64,000 nt of DNA from Variovorax paradoxus (GCF_009498455.1 NZ_CP045644.1:4901001-4965000); one strand, 5' to 3'; positions 47,318 to 60,833 are shown, counted from the first letter of the stretch. Numbers and translations are program-made. Notes: generated by a model not told the origin, from the sequence alone.

Positions 47318-47355
47318 AGAACCAGCCCGGATCGCGCGGTCCGGGCGCCGCATCT

Positions 47356-47724
47356 TCAGCCCGGCTTGCGCTGCGCCGGGTCGTAGAAGAACTGCTCTTC
47401 GGCGATGCGTTCGCCGTCCCAGCGCTGCCAGGCGATCTCTTCCATGCGCATGCGGCCGCCGCCCTTGAAGGCGAACTCGAAGATCCAGTGGATGGCGACA
47501 TGGTCGCCGTTCACCAGCACCGGCCGCACGCAGGTCGACGCCACCGACTCGGTGCGCGCGAGCACGGCGCTTTCCTGTGCGACCAGCGTGCTGCGCCCGC
47601 GCCGCGGCTCGGCCTGGTTCTCGCGCATCGTGGCGTCTTCGGTGTAGAAATCTTCGATGACCTGGGCATGCGCGCCGCCTTCGACGGCGGCAATGAAGGC
47701 TTCGAGCCGGGCGGCGGTCGGCAT
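47356..47724 (-). CDS. NTF2-like (SnoaL-type) protein
   Basis: The 122-residue protein has the NTF2-like fold pattern: LEAFIAAVEGGAHAQVIEDFYTEDATM at the start, then VNGDHVAIHWIFEF and the closing W-x-G-E-R-I-x-E-E-Q-F-F-Y-D stretch. This fold serves as a small binding or isomerase domain. The function here is unknown. It starts one base downstream of the pyrophosphatase stop on the same strand, so it is probably cotranscribed. Confidence 0.82.
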   Translation of the reverse strand: MPTAARLEAFIAAVEGGAHAQVIEDFYTEDATMRENQAEPRRGRSTLVAQESAVLARTESVASTCVRPVLVNGDHVAIHWIFEFAFKGGGRMRMEEIAWQRWDGERIAEEQFFYDPAQRKPG

Positions 47725-47725
47725 G

Positions 47726-50242
<2,517 letters not shown>

Positions 50243-50496
50243 GCTTTGCTTCTCCATTCGTTCGTTGTGACTTGTGGAGACGGACAGCCTGGGCCCTGCG
50301 CGCAACGCGTACGGGACCATGTTCTCCGCCGCGTTGCTTCCTCGAAGCTCACTGCACCGGAGGTGCGGAGCCGATTGGCCAACGGTTGCAATTTACAGGC
50401 AAAAACACACGGGCGTGCGACCGGCCCGTGACACGGAAAGTAAACTCCGGGTTTGTCCCCATCCGTCTCATACTTTTCAACTACTCGAAAAACGTC

Positions 50497-51024
50497 ATGT
50501 CCTTCGACAAAGTCTCCCCCGGCAAGAACGTCCCCGACGCATTCAATGTCGTGATCGAAATCCCGATGAACGCCGACCCGATCAAGTACGAAGTCGACAA
50601 GGAATCGGGCGCGATCTTCGTGGACCGCTTCATGACGACGGCCATGTACTACCCCGCCAACTACGGCTACGTGCCGCAGACCCTGTCGGGCGACGGCGAC
50701 CCGGTCGACGTGCTCGTCATTGCCCCTTACCCGCTGCTGCCGGGCGTGGTCGTGCCTTGCCGCCCCCTGGGCATCCTGATGATGGAAGACGAAGCCGGCG
50801 TCGACGGCAAGGTGCTGGCCGTGCCCACCGACAAGGTGCTGCCGATCTACAGCCACTGGAAGTCCGTCGACGACGTGAACCCGATGCGCCTGAAGGCCAT
50901 CAGCCACTTCTTCGAGCACTACAAGGACCTGGAAGCCGGCAAGTGGGTCAAGGTGCTGGGCTGGGAAGGCATCGACGCCGCCAAGAAGGAAATTCTTGAC
51001 GGCATCGCCGCCTACAAGAAGTAA
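50497..51024 (+). CDS. ppa: Soluble inorganic pyrophosphatase, family I
   Basis: The 175-residue protein has the family I active site: [28 protein letters not shown] and the metal-binding [11 protein letters not shown]. It hydrolyses cytoplasmic pyrophosphate. ATG 50497 matches the family N-terminus; the frame is open upstream to 50272. It is divergent from hppA, with a 254-base gap that must hold both promoters; I see no convincing regulator site there. Confidence 0.96.
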   Translation: MSFDKVSPGKNVPDAFNVVIEIPMNADPIKYEVDKESGAIFVDRFMTTAMYYPANYGYVPQTLSGDGDPVDVLVIAPYPLLPGVVVPCRPLGILMMEDEAGVDGKVLAVPTDKVLPIYSHWKSVDDVNPMRLKAISHFFEHYKDLEAGKWVKVLGWEGIDAAKKEILDGIAAYKK

Positions 51025-51066
51025 TTTTTTCTTTCGTTTGAACGACGGCCTGGATGCTCCGGGCCG

Positions 51067-51819
51067 TCAGCCCTGGACCGCATCCCCGGCCAGCCGCATC
51101 CATTCGCGGTTGACGCCTCGCGCATGCGAGTTCCAGTGGCGCGCAGCCTGCTGCAGCTCGCCCCACAGGCGCTGCGCACCGGCGGTGTCGCCCTGCTGGG
51201 CCAGCCACGCGATGTAGCGGGCACGTATTTCCACGGTGTTGTAGGTGTTCAGCGCAGTCTCGAAGGCTTCGCGCGCTTCCGGCGTGCGGCCCTCGGCGGC
51301 GAGCGCGCGGGCGTTCAGCACGGCGACTTCGTCCTTGCGGTAGTCGTCGCGGGTGGCGCGCAGGGCCTGCAGCGCCAGGTGCGCCTCGCGGCCCGAGGCC
51401 GGGCTGCCTTCGGCGACCAGGGCGCTGGCCAGGCCGAACTGCAACTCGGGGTCGGAAGCGAAGGGGCCTTTCAGCGCGTCGCGGTAGTGCCCGACGGCAT
51501 CGGCCGCCTGGCCCCGGTCGAGCGCCGCCTTGGCCAGGCGCAGCTTGTTCTGCGCCGTGGGTGCCAGGTCGTAGGCATCGGCGGCGGCGCGGTATTCGCG
51601 CTCGGGGTCGATGAAGCCGATGGCCGCGTTCGCGACCTTGCCGGCGGTGCGCTGCATGCGCGAGGCGGGCAGGTACTCGACGACGAAGTACACGATGCTG
51701 CCGAGCAATGGAAAGCTGAAAAGGATGATGAGCCAGTACATCTGCTTGCCGTGGCGCATGGCATGCACGGCGAAATACAGCGCGATGAGGATGTGCAGTC
51801 CCAGTCCGACGAATGGCAT
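51067..51819 (-). CDS. Membrane-anchored tetratricopeptide-repeat protein
   Basis: The 250-residue protein has two N-terminal membrane segments (LGLHILIALYFAVHA and YWLIILFSFPLLGSIVYFVVEYLP) resembling the PLD_N-type hairpin. The rest is helical with TPR-like repeats (AKAALDRGQAADAVGHYRDALKG, then FGLASALVAEG and EAREAFETALNTYNT). GGGAG lies before ATG 51819. The function is unknown; it may be a scaffold at the inner membrane. It is convergent with ppa. Confidence 0.8.
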   Translation of the reverse strand: MPFVGLGLHILIALYFAVHAMRHGKQMYWLIILFSFPLLGSIVYFVVEYLPASRMQRTAGKVANAAIGFIDPEREYRAAADAYDLAPTAQNKLRLAKAALDRGQAADAVGHYRDALKGPFASDPELQFGLASALVAEGSPASGREAHLALQALRATRDDYRKDEVAVLNARALAAEGRTPEAREAFETALNTYNTVEIRARYIAWLAQQGDTAGAQRLWGELQQAARHWNSHARGVNREWMRLAGDAVQG

Positions 51820-51896
51820 CGGTGCTCCCTGTGTGTTGTGTGTGGTTGTTTGAGTGCCGGGCGGGTTTATATCAGCCCCCGGCGCTCCCACGCCGC

Positions 51897-53075
51897 TCAG
51901 GCCGCCTTGAATGGACTGCGCTCGCCGAGGTGGTCCATGTAGTTCTCGATGCCGGCGCCCTCGCGCTCGAGAAAGCGCTCGACGGCGTCCGCGAACGACG
52001 GGTGCGCGAGCCAGTGGGCGCTGGTGGTGCGCACCGGCATCAGCGCGCGGGCCATCTTGTGCTCGCCCTGCGCGCCGCCCTCGAAGCGTGCCGCGCCGTG
52101 CGCGATGCACCAGGCGATCGGCTGGTAGTAGCAGGCCTCGAAATGCAGGCAGTCGACGCGCTCCAGCGCCCCCCAGTAGCGGCCGTAGGCCACCAGCGGT
52201 TGGGCTTCATCGGTGGAGAGTGCGATCAGGCTGGTCGCGATGGGGCGCCCGTCGCGCTCCGCGACGAACAGCAGCCACGCCTCGGGCAGCGTGTCGGCCA
52301 TGCGCTGGAAGAAGTCGCGCGTGAGGTAGGGCGGGTTGCCGTGCTCGCGGTAGGTGCGCTCATAGCAGCGGTAGAAGAAATCCCAATCGGCGGTCGCGAT
52401 GTCGGCGCCGCGCGACCAGCGGAAGCTGACGCCGGCGTCGGCCACCTTGCGGCGCTCCTGGCGGATCTTCTTGCGCTTGTCGTGCGAGAGGCTCGCGAGG
52501 AAGGCGTCGAAGTCGACGTAGCCGGCCTGTGTGCCAATCGAGGGGGTTGTGTTCGTCCAGTGGAATTGCACCGTGTGACGCAGCATGAGCCCGGCTTCGG
52601 TGCATGCGGCGATGTCGGCATCGGCACCGAACAGCAGATGCAGAGACGAAAGTTCCTGTTCCTTGCAGACGGCCACCAGCCCCTGCACCAGCAGCGTGCG
52701 GCTCTGCGCGTCGCGCGCCAGCAGACGGGCGCCGGGCACGGGCGTGAAGGGCGCCGCCACCACGGCCTTGGGGTAGTAGGCAAAGCCGTGCTGCTCGTAG
52801 GCGTTGGCCCAGGCCCAGTCGAACACGTACTCGCCGTAGGAATGGTCCTTCAGGTAGAGCGCGCAGGCGGCTTCGAGCACGTCGCCGCGCCACAGCGTGA
52901 TGAACTGCGGCGTCCATCCGCGCTCGGGCGAGGCGCTGCCGCTGTCGTGCATCGCCGCGAGGTATTCGTGGCGTATGAAGGGCGAGGGCTCGGGCTGCGC
53001 CGCGAGCAGGGCGTTCCAGGCTTGCGGGTCGATGTCCGACGGCGACGCCAGAACCCGAATGACATAATCGTTCAA
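51897..53075 (-). CDS. FemAB-like GNAT-fold protein (PF04339, peptidogalycan biosynthesis type)
   Basis: The 392-residue protein has SLSHDKRKKIRQERRKVAD in the middle and FEACYYQPIAWCIAHG and QGEHKMARALMPV near the end, the signature of the FemAB-like family. It should transfer an acyl or aminoacyl group, but no substrate is known. TTG 53075 is chosen because the minus strand reads AAGGAAG about ten bases before it. ATG 53114 would lie inside nadE. It is divergent from nadE with only 19 bases between the starts. Confidence 0.82.
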   Translation of the reverse strand: MNDYVIRVLASPSDIDPQAWNALLAAQPEPSPFIRHEYLAAMHDSGSASPERGWTPQFITLWRGDVLEAACALYLKDHSYGEYVFDWAWANAYEQHGFAYYPKAVVAAPFTPVPGARLLARDAQSRTLLVQGLVAVCKEQELSSLHLLFGADADIAACTEAGLMLRHTVQFHWTNTTPSIGTQAGYVDFDAFLASLSHDKRKKIRQERRKVADAGVSFRWSRGADIATADWDFFYRCYERTYREHGNPPYLTRDFFQRMADTLPEAWLLFVAERDGRPIATSLIALSTDEAQPLVAYGRYWGALERVDCLHFEACYYQPIAWCIAHGAARFEGGAQGEHKMARALMPVRTTSAHWLAHPSFADAVERFLEREGAGIENYMDHLGERSPFKAA

Positions 53076-53094
53076 GCCTTTTTCTTCCTTCTGT

Positions 53095-55127
<2,033 letters not shown>

Positions 55128-55133
55128 GCTCGC

Positions 55134-55220
55134 CCCCAGGCTACGCGCACTTCGTGTCGCTTCGCCAACCCCCTGCCGGGGGCAACACCAGAGGCCCGGC
55201 AAAGCCGGTTCCTCGGTGTT
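55134..55220. repeat. Hairpin-rich element, probably a dispersed repeat
   Basis: After glnB lie CCCCC-TGCC-GGGGG (55169-55182) and a long compound hairpin. In that hairpin AACACC, GAGG and CCGGC (55184-55200) pair in order with GCCGG, CCTC and GGTGTT (55204-55220). I recall similar sequence between genes of Variovorax and relatives, but copy number cannot be seen here. It may also act as a terminator for nadE-glnB. Confidence 0.55.
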
Positions 55221-55260
55221 CGCTGGAATGGGGCCGGAGGCTGCCTTTGGGGCTCTCAGG

Positions 55261-55851
55261 TCAGAGGTTCTCTGACAGCTTGTCGTCGCGGGGGTGCAGG
55301 GGGACCTCGGCGCGCAGCGCGGTCAGCAGTTCGGGCACGTCGGTGCCGGTGCGGACCAGGTCCATCTGCCATTCACCCATGAAACCCTCGCGCACGCTGT
55401 GCGCCAGGAAGCCCAGCAGGCCGTCGTAGTAGCCGGCGGTGTTGAGGATGCCGGTCGGCTTGTCGTGGTAGCCGAGCTGGCGCCAGGTCCAGATCTCGAA
55501 CAGCTCTTCAAAGGTGCCGATGCCGCCCGCCATCGCGAGGAAGGCGTCGGCGCGCTCGCCCATCATGGCCTTGCGCTCGTGCATGGTGTCGACCACGTGC
55601 AGCTCGTCGCACAGGGGGTTGGCCAGTTCCTTGTCGACCAGGGCCTTGGGAATGATGCCGACGACGCGGCCGCCGGCCAGCCGGGTGGCCTCGGCCACGG
55701 TACCCATCAGGCCGGTGCGGCCGCCGCCGTAGACGAGCTGGCCGCCGTTCTGGCCGATCCAGTGGCCCACGGCCTGGGCGGCCTGGGAAAACTCGGGGCG
55801 CTCGCCGGGGCGCGAGCCGCAATACACGCAAATCGAAAATTCAGGAGTCAT
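55261..55851 (-). CDS. LOG family protein (TIGR00730 type)
   Basis: The 196-residue protein starts ICVYCGSRPGERPEF, then GGQLVYGGGRTGLMGTVAEA, and carries MAGGIGTFEELFE, the family's PGGxGTxxE motif with Ala for Pro. Related proteins hydrolyse nucleotide monophosphates such as AMP to the base, or free cytokinins. The bacterial substrate is uncertain. ATG 55851 fits the family; the frame continues upstream to 55926. Confidence 0.9.
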   Translation of the reverse strand: MTPEFSICVYCGSRPGERPEFSQAAQAVGHWIGQNGGQLVYGGGRTGLMGTVAEATRLAGGRVVGIIPKALVDKELANPLCDELHVVDTMHERKAMMGERADAFLAMAGGIGTFEELFEIWTWRQLGYHDKPTGILNTAGYYDGLLGFLAHSVREGFMGEWQMDLVRTGTDVPELLTALRAEVPLHPRDDKLSENL

Positions 55852-55882
55852 CTTGCGATCATGCCGCAGGCGGCAGACCCGC

Positions 55883-56281
55883 TCATGACACGAAGCGTTG
55901 CCACAGGGCCGCGGCCCAGATGCCACCGCACAGCGTGAGCGACAGCAGAACGGCGGCGCTGCCCATGTCCTTCGCGCGCTTGGAGAGGTCGTGCCACTCG
56001 GGGCCGATGCGGTCGATGGCGGCTTCGACCGCCGTGTTGAGCAATTCGACGATCATGACCAGGATGGCGCTGCCGGCGAGCAGTGCCACCTCGACCCAGC
56101 TGCGCCCGAGCCAGAACGCGGCCGGGATCATGAGCATCGACAGGATGGCTTCCTGGCGGAACGCCGGCTCGCTCCAGCCGGCGCGCAGGCCGTGCAGCGA
56201 GATCAGGGTGGCATGCCAGACGCGTTCGAAGCCCTTGCGGGCCTTCTGCGGGTTCACGGCGGGGTCGGGCAGGGCACTCAT
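55883..56281 (-). CDS. dgkA: Diacylglycerol kinase
   Basis: The 132-residue integral membrane protein has three membrane segments and the DgkA active-site stretch VELLNTAVEAAIDRI with the essential Glu and Asn. It phosphorylates diacylglycerol released in membrane-derived oligosaccharide and lipid turnover. Its start overlaps the RDD gene stop by four bases. Confidence 0.93.
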   Translation of the reverse strand: MSALPDPAVNPQKARKGFERVWHATLISLHGLRAGWSEPAFRQEAILSMLMIPAAFWLGRSWVEVALLAGSAILVMIVELLNTAVEAAIDRIGPEWHDLSKRAKDMGSAAVLLSLTLCGGIWAAALWQRFVS

Positions 56282-56847
56282 TGGCGGCTCATCGGCTTGG
56301 AGGTGATGAGCCGCGTACCGGCCCAGGCGTCGTGCCAGAACTGGCGTTCGGGGTGAAAGCGGGCCAGCAGGGCCCAGACGGCGATCCAGCCGAACAGCAG
56401 GACCATGGTTTCAACCACGGGCACGCCCAGCAGGGGATGCAAAGCCAGTGGCGGCAGCAGCCAGACCCAGCTGAAGATGTACCTAGCCAGTGCGCGCCAT
56501 TGGGTCACCGGCCGGCCTTGGCGGTCGACGATACGGATATTCCAGGTCTTCATGCCCAGAGTCTGGCCCTTGGACCAGAACCAGACGAAATAGACGCCGA
56601 AGACGATGAACAGGTAGCCCAGCAACAGGGGGCGCCGCGTCTCGTCCATGGCATTGCGCATCTGGCTGAGGGCGCTGAACAGCCAGCCGGCCATCATGGC
56701 GACCGCGAACAGCAGCATGCCCTCATAGAGCCAGCACGCCATGCGCCGCCACAGGCCGGGCACTGCGGGAGCGGGGGCGTTGGGCGTGGAAGCGGAGGGC
56801 GAGGCGGACTGGCCGGGTCCCGAGGCCTCGGGAGAACTGGAAACCAT
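56278..56847 (-). CDS. RDD family membrane protein
   Basis: The 189-residue protein has a Pro/Ser-rich cytoplasmic start, then WRRMACWLYEGMLLFAV, VYFVWFWSKGQTLGMKTWNIRIVD and a further membrane pair, the RDD domain (Arg, Asp, Asp). Some RDD proteins are Na+ or Li+/H+ antiporters. The first Arg-Asp motif is altered (RRMACWLYE). The gene is the last of the sigma-factor block, upstream of dgkA. Confidence 0.85.
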   Translation of the reverse strand: MVSSSPEASGPGQSASPSASTPNAPAPAVPGLWRRMACWLYEGMLLFAVAMMAGWLFSALSQMRNAMDETRRPLLLGYLFIVFGVYFVWFWSKGQTLGMKTWNIRIVDRQGRPVTQWRALARYIFSWVWLLPPLALHPLLGVPVVETMVLLFGWIAVWALLARFHPERQFWHDAWAGTRLITSKPMSRQ

Positions 56848-56859
56848 CGAAACCTTCGG

Positions 56860-57705
56860 TCAGGGGGCGGAGGACGAGGCCGCAGGCGCCGATGCCGCTG
56901 ACGGGGCCGGCACCTGGGCCTCGGCGGGCACCGGCGGCGGCGTGAGGCTGCTTGGCGCCGAGGCGGCCGGCACGGCGATGACGCTGGCCGGTGTGGTCGC
57001 GCGTTCCGACGCAGCAGGCGAACTCACCGCGATGGCTGCCGGCGGCAGCACGGGCGTGGGGAGCATGGCTGGCACGATGCGGGGCGTGTGCTGCCCCGGC
57101 GGCGTGACGGCCGGCACCGGCACCAGTTTTTGCGACGAAACCGGGCGCACCGGCAGGGCGGCGCCGCGCGGCTTGGGCGGTGCGCGCTCGGCGAGCTTGC
57201 GTTTTTCTTCTTCGCTCAGCGCCTGGTATTGCTCCCATTTGAGCCGGCGCTCATCGGCGGGGACCCGCTTGACCTCGGCGAAGTTCAGGCGGGCCTGGGC
57301 GCGCTGCTGGTTGCTCAGCGCCGCCCACTCGATCATGCGGCTGTGCAGCGTGACCTGGTCGTCGGCGGGCATGTTCGCGTAGTTGCGCGACAGGGCAAGC
57401 CATTTGCGCTTTTGGCCGACGTTCAGCGTGTTCCAGTGCGAAGCCAGGGGCTTCAGGGCGTGCTGCTGTTCGGTGCTCAGGTCGCTCCAGAGGGGCTTGG
57501 TCGTCGCGACGGCCTTGGGGCTTGCCGCGCCATTGGTGGCTGCGGCATGCGCGGCGGGCTTGGTGGCCTCGGGCAACGTCTGGGCATCGGCCAGCGTCAG
57601 GCCGAAGGCGGCGGCTGCCAGCGCGCCGGCCCAAACGACGGCGCCCGCCGGAAGCGGGCGCAACGGAAGCAGGGTTTTCGCACGGGAAACGGAGCGGCGT
57701 CGCAT
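56860..57705 (-). CDS. DUF3106 protein, exported or membrane-anchored
   Basis: The 281-residue protein has a basic start and a hydrophobic segment (AVVWAGALAAAAFGLTLADA), then a helical domain WSDLSTEQQHALKPLASHWNTL... and RLKWEQYQALSEEEKRKLAE, which are DUF3106 repeats. The second half is Pro/Ala-rich (residues 190-281). No biochemical role is known. It resembles periplasmic helical sensors of the Spy/CpxP type in composition, but that is a guess. TTG 57717 is another possible start. Confidence 0.8.
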   Translation of the reverse strand: MRRRSVSRAKTLLPLRPLPAGAVVWAGALAAAAFGLTLADAQTLPEATKPAAHAAATNGAASPKAVATTKPLWSDLSTEQQHALKPLASHWNTLNVGQKRKWLALSRNYANMPADDQVTLHSRMIEWAALSNQQRAQARLNFAEVKRVPADERRLKWEQYQALSEEEKRKLAERAPPKPRGAALPVRPVSSQKLVPVPAVTPPGQHTPRIVPAMLPTPVLPPAAIAVSSPAASERATTPASVIAVPAASAPSSLTPPPVPAEAQVPAPSAASAPAASSSAP

Positions 57706-57722
57706 TCGGTCGGGCAAGGTGT

Positions 57723-58148
57723 TCAGTCGGAGGCGCTGTCGGACTTCAGGAATTGAGCGAAGCCCGGATCGGTATAGGCGGCGGGCGGCAGGTCGCCCGT
57801 CAGCAGGGCCGAGTCGACGTCGGCAAGTTCGCTGGCGCGGTCGTCGTCCTGAAGCACGCTGATGGTGATCAGGCCGGCCACCAGGGCGATGAGGGGCACC
57901 ACCGAACCGATGCGCGTCCACCAGCTGCCGCCCAGCGTGACCGTGTGGCCAGACTGGACCGCGGCGGATGCCGTGCGCAGCTGCGGCGCTTGCTTGCGCG
58001 CAGCCACGGCCTGCGAACGGGCAATGCGCAGACGCTCGCTGATGTCGTGCGGCAACGCCTGGTTGGCGTCCGACAGCCGGGCCGCCAGCCGTTGGCCGAA
58101 GCGGTCTTCTGCTGCGCTGGATTGAGAGGTTGGAACCTTAGTGTTCAT
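57723..58148 (-). CDS. DUF3619 single-pass membrane protein, candidate anti-sigma factor
   Basis: The 141-residue protein has a cytoplasmic N-terminal part (about 75 residues) with RFGQRLAARLSDANQALPHDISERL, one membrane helix (IGSVVPLIALVAGLITISVLQ, about residues 85-105) and a short acidic periplasmic tail. Its start overlaps the sigma-factor stop by ATGA. That coupling and the topology are those of a membrane anti-sigma factor, but no zinc HxxxCxxC motif is present. Confidence 0.8.
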   Translation of the reverse strand: MNTKVPTSQSSAAEDRFGQRLAARLSDANQALPHDISERLRIARSQAVAARKQAPQLRTASAAVQSGHTVTLGGSWWTRIGSVVPLIALVAGLITISVLQDDDRASELADVDSALLTGDLPPAAYTDPGFAQFLKSDSASD

Positions 58149-58711
58149 AGCGATATTCCCTTGGCCTTGAGCGCCTTGCTCAGAGCGTGGACAGCTCGCG
58201 AACAATGGGTTTTGACGCTGCCCTCGGAGCAGCCCATTGCGGCGGCCGTCTCTGCGACGTCCATTTCCTCCCAGTAACGCATCAGGAAAGCCTCGCGTTG
58301 ACGGCCGGGCAAAGCCGCGATCTGTTCTTCGATTTCGTGAAAGACCTGGCTGCGGCGGGTGGTGTCTTCGGCGCTCTCCGATTCCCTGGAGTCGGTTGGC
58401 GAGACAAAGTTCTCCAGCAGGTCGAAATCCTCGCCGTTGTCGGCCGGTTCGAAGTCGCTGAGGTTGGAGAAAAGGGCGCGGCGGGTCTTCTGGCGGCGGA
58501 ACCAGTCGAGCGTGCAGTTAGACAGGATGCGCTGGAACAGCATCGGCAGTTCCTCGGCAGGCTTGTCACCGTAGTGCTGGGCCAGCTTCATCATGCTGTC
58601 CTGCACGATGTCCAGGGCCGCTTCTTCGTCCCGCACGTGATAGACCGAGCGCTTGAAGGCCCGTCGTTCGACGTTTTTCAGGAAGTCGGAGAGTTCGTGT
58701 TCAGTAGCCAA
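58145..58711 (-). CDS. ECF-type RNA polymerase sigma factor
   Basis: The 188-residue protein has sigma region 2 (FKRSVYHVRDEEAALDIVQD, then FQRILSNCTLDWFRRQKTRR) and region 4 (LPGRQREAFLMRYWEEMDVAETAAAM followed by GCSEGSVKTHCSRAVHAL). Regions 1.1 and 3 are absent, the ECF layout. It directs RNA polymerase to an unknown regulon. It is the first gene of a block with the DUF3619, DUF3106 and RDD genes. Confidence 0.92.
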   Translation of the reverse strand: MATEHELSDFLKNVERRAFKRSVYHVRDEEAALDIVQDSMMKLAQHYGDKPAEELPMLFQRILSNCTLDWFRRQKTRRALFSNLSDFEPADNGEDFDLLENFVSPTDSRESESAEDTTRRSQVFHEIEEQIAALPGRQREAFLMRYWEEMDVAETAAAMGCSEGSVKTHCSRAVHALSKALKAKGISL

Positions 58712-58995
58712 ATGAGAGGGGGCGGCGGGACGCGCCGCGTGGGGGAGGATGTTTGGCGAACGCTCATGTTTTTATGCCGCGGATTATGCCTTTGTGCCAA
58801 GACAGGGCACCTGAAGCGAGTCTGAACGCGCCGGTAGTGTCATAATCCGCGTTGCAAGTCAAAAGGCAAACGGGTCACGGTCCGGCGGAACATCAGTCCG
58901 CTCATGGCTTTGGCCTCAAGTCCTGGCGCGGCCCCACAAGGGCTGGCAAGGGGCACCCAAGGTTTTTCGTTCCCGAAAAAACACAAAGGTTGATC
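58712..58995. promoter_or_regulatory. Divergent intergenic region between the sigma factor and ilv genes
   Basis: This 284-base gap holds the ilv and sigma-factor promoters. A small hairpin TTTTTCG-TTCC-CGAAAAA lies at 58963-58980, shortly before the ilv start. It has no T-run after it and is not a terminator. No branched-chain leader peptide is evident. Confidence 0.4.
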
Positions 58996-60780
58996 ATGGA
59001 AATCTCGAAGGCGGAACTCGCTTCCGCAGCAGCCGCGTCCTCTGGCGCCGGCAACACCACGCAAGAACTCATGGGCGCTGAAGTGCTGGTCAAGGCACTG
59101 CAGGCCGAAGGCGTCCAGTACATCTGGGGCTACCCGGGCGGCGCGGTTCTCTACATCTACGACGCGTTCTACAAGCAGGACACCATCCAGCATGTGCTGG
59201 TGCGCCACGAACAGGCTGCCGTCCACGCAGCTGACGGCTATGCGCGCGCCACCGGCGAAGTCGGCGTGGCCTTGGTCACCTCCGGCCCCGGCCTGACCAA
59301 TGCGGTCACCGGCATCGCAACGGCCTACATGGATTCGATCCCTATGGTGATCATTTCCGGCCAGGTGCCGACGGCCGCCATCGGCCTCGACGCCTTCCAG
59401 GAATGCGACACGGTCGGCATCACGCGCCCCATCGTCAAGCACAACTTCCTCGTCAAGGATCCGAAGGATCTGGCCATGACGATGAAGAAGGCCTTTCACA
59501 TCGCACGCAGCGGCCGTCCCGGCCCCGTGGTGGTGGATGTGCCGAAGGACGTGTCCTTCAAGAAGACCCCGTACAGCGGCTACCCCGACAAGGTCGAGAT
59601 GCGCTCGTACAACCCGGTGCGCAAGGGCCACGGCGGGCAGATCCGCAAGGCGCTGCAACTGCTGCTGGCGGCCAAGCGTCCCTACATCTACACCGGCGGC
59701 GGTGTGCTCCTGGGCAATGCCTGCAACGAGCTGCGCACGCTGGTCGACATGCTCGGCTACCCGGTCACGAACACGCTGATGGGCCTGGGTGCCTATCCGG
59801 CGAGCGATCGCAAGTTCCTCGGCATGCTGGGCATGCACGGCACCATCGAAGCCAACAACGCGATGCAGAACTGCGACGTGCTGCTGGCCGTGGGCGCGCG
59901 CTTCGACGACCGGGTGATCGGCAACCCGAAGCACTTCGCGCAGAACGAACGCAAGATCATTCACGTCGACATCGACCCGTCGAGCATCTCCAAGCGCGTG
60001 AAGGTCGACATTCCGATCGTTGGCGACGTGAAGGACGTGCTCACCGAACTGATCTCGATGATCCGCGAGAGCACCGCCAAGCCCGATGCCGGCGCACTGG
60101 CCGACTGGTGGAAGACCATCGAGAGCTGGCGCTCGCGCGACTGCCTCAAGTACGACCGCGACAACAAGGACGTGATCAAGCCGCAGTTCGTGGTCGAAAC
60201 CCTCTGGAACATGACCAAGGACGCCGACACGTACATCACGTCGGACGTCGGCCAGCACCAGATGTGGGCCGCGCAGTACTACCGCTTCGACGAGCCGCGT
60301 CGCTGGATCAATTCGGGTGGCCTGGGCACCATGGGCGTGGGCATTCCCTACGCCATGGGCATCAAGCTCGCCAAGCCCGATTCGGAAGTGTTCACCATCA
60401 CCGGCGAAGGTTCGGTGCAGATGTGCATCCAAGAGTTGTCGACCTGCCTGCAATACAACACGCCGATCAAGATCTGCTCGCTCAACAACCGCTACCTGGG
60501 CATGGTGCGCCAGTGGCAAGAGATCGAATACTCCGGTCGCTACAGCCACAGCTACATGGACGCGTTGCCCAACTTCGTGAAGCTCGCCGAGGCTTATGGC
60601 CACGTCGGCATGCTGATCGAGCGTCCACAAGACGTGGAGCCCGCGCTGCGTGAGGCGCGCAAGCTCAAGGACCGCACGGTCTTCATGGATTTCCGTACCG
60701 ATCCCACCGAGAACGTGTTCCCGATGGTGAAGGCCGGCATGGGCATCACCGAGATGCTGCTGGGTTCCGAAGATCTCTGA
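58996..60780 (+). CDS. ilvI: Acetolactate synthase, large (catalytic) subunit
   Basis: The 594-residue thiamine-diphosphate enzyme has GYPGGAVLYIYDAF, the catalytic Glu in RHEQAAVHAADGYAR, GPGLTNAVTGIATAYMDS, and the ThDP/Mg motif GEGSVQMCIQELSTCLQYNTPIKICSLNN split across residues 470-500. It condenses pyruvate with pyruvate or 2-ketobutyrate, the first common step of valine, leucine and isoleucine synthesis. ATG 58996 begins a poorly conserved Ala/Ser-rich 25-residue extension. It could equally be named ilvB. ilvH follows. Confidence 0.95.
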   Translation: MEISKAELASAAAASSGAGNTTQELMGAEVLVKALQAEGVQYIWGYPGGAVLYIYDAFYKQDTIQHVLVRHEQAAVHAADGYARATGEVGVALVTSGPGLTNAVTGIATAYMDSIPMVIISGQVPTAAIGLDAFQECDTVGITRPIVKHNFLVKDPKDLAMTMKKAFHIARSGRPGPVVVDVPKDVSFKKTPYSGYPDKVEMRSYNPVRKGHGGQIRKALQLLLAAKRPYIYTGGGVLLGNACNELRTLVDMLGYPVTNTLMGLGAYPASDRKFLGMLGMHGTIEANNAMQNCDVLLAVGARFDDRVIGNPKHFAQNERKIIHVDIDPSSISKRVKVDIPIVGDVKDVLTELISMIRESTAKPDAGALADWWKTIESWRSRDCLKYDRDNKDVIKPQFVVETLWNMTKDADTYITSDVGQHQMWAAQYYRFDEPRRWINSGGLGTMGVGIPYAMGIKLAKPDSEVFTITGEGSVQMCIQELSTCLQYNTPIKICSLNNRYLGMVRQWQEIEYSGRYSHSYMDALPNFVKLAEAYGHVGMLIERPQDVEPALREARKLKDRTVFMDFRTDPTENVFPMVKAGMGITEMLLGSEDL

Positions 60781-60833
60781 TCCGGAACGTTCGTTCGCTC
60801 AACTTTTTACTGACGAATCTATTGCCCGCCAAG

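Noticed and set aside
58904-58993. 29-codon frame before ilvI, considered as a leader peptide
   Set aside because: It has no run of Ile, Val or Leu codons and no terminator follows, so it does not form an attenuator of the leuA kind.
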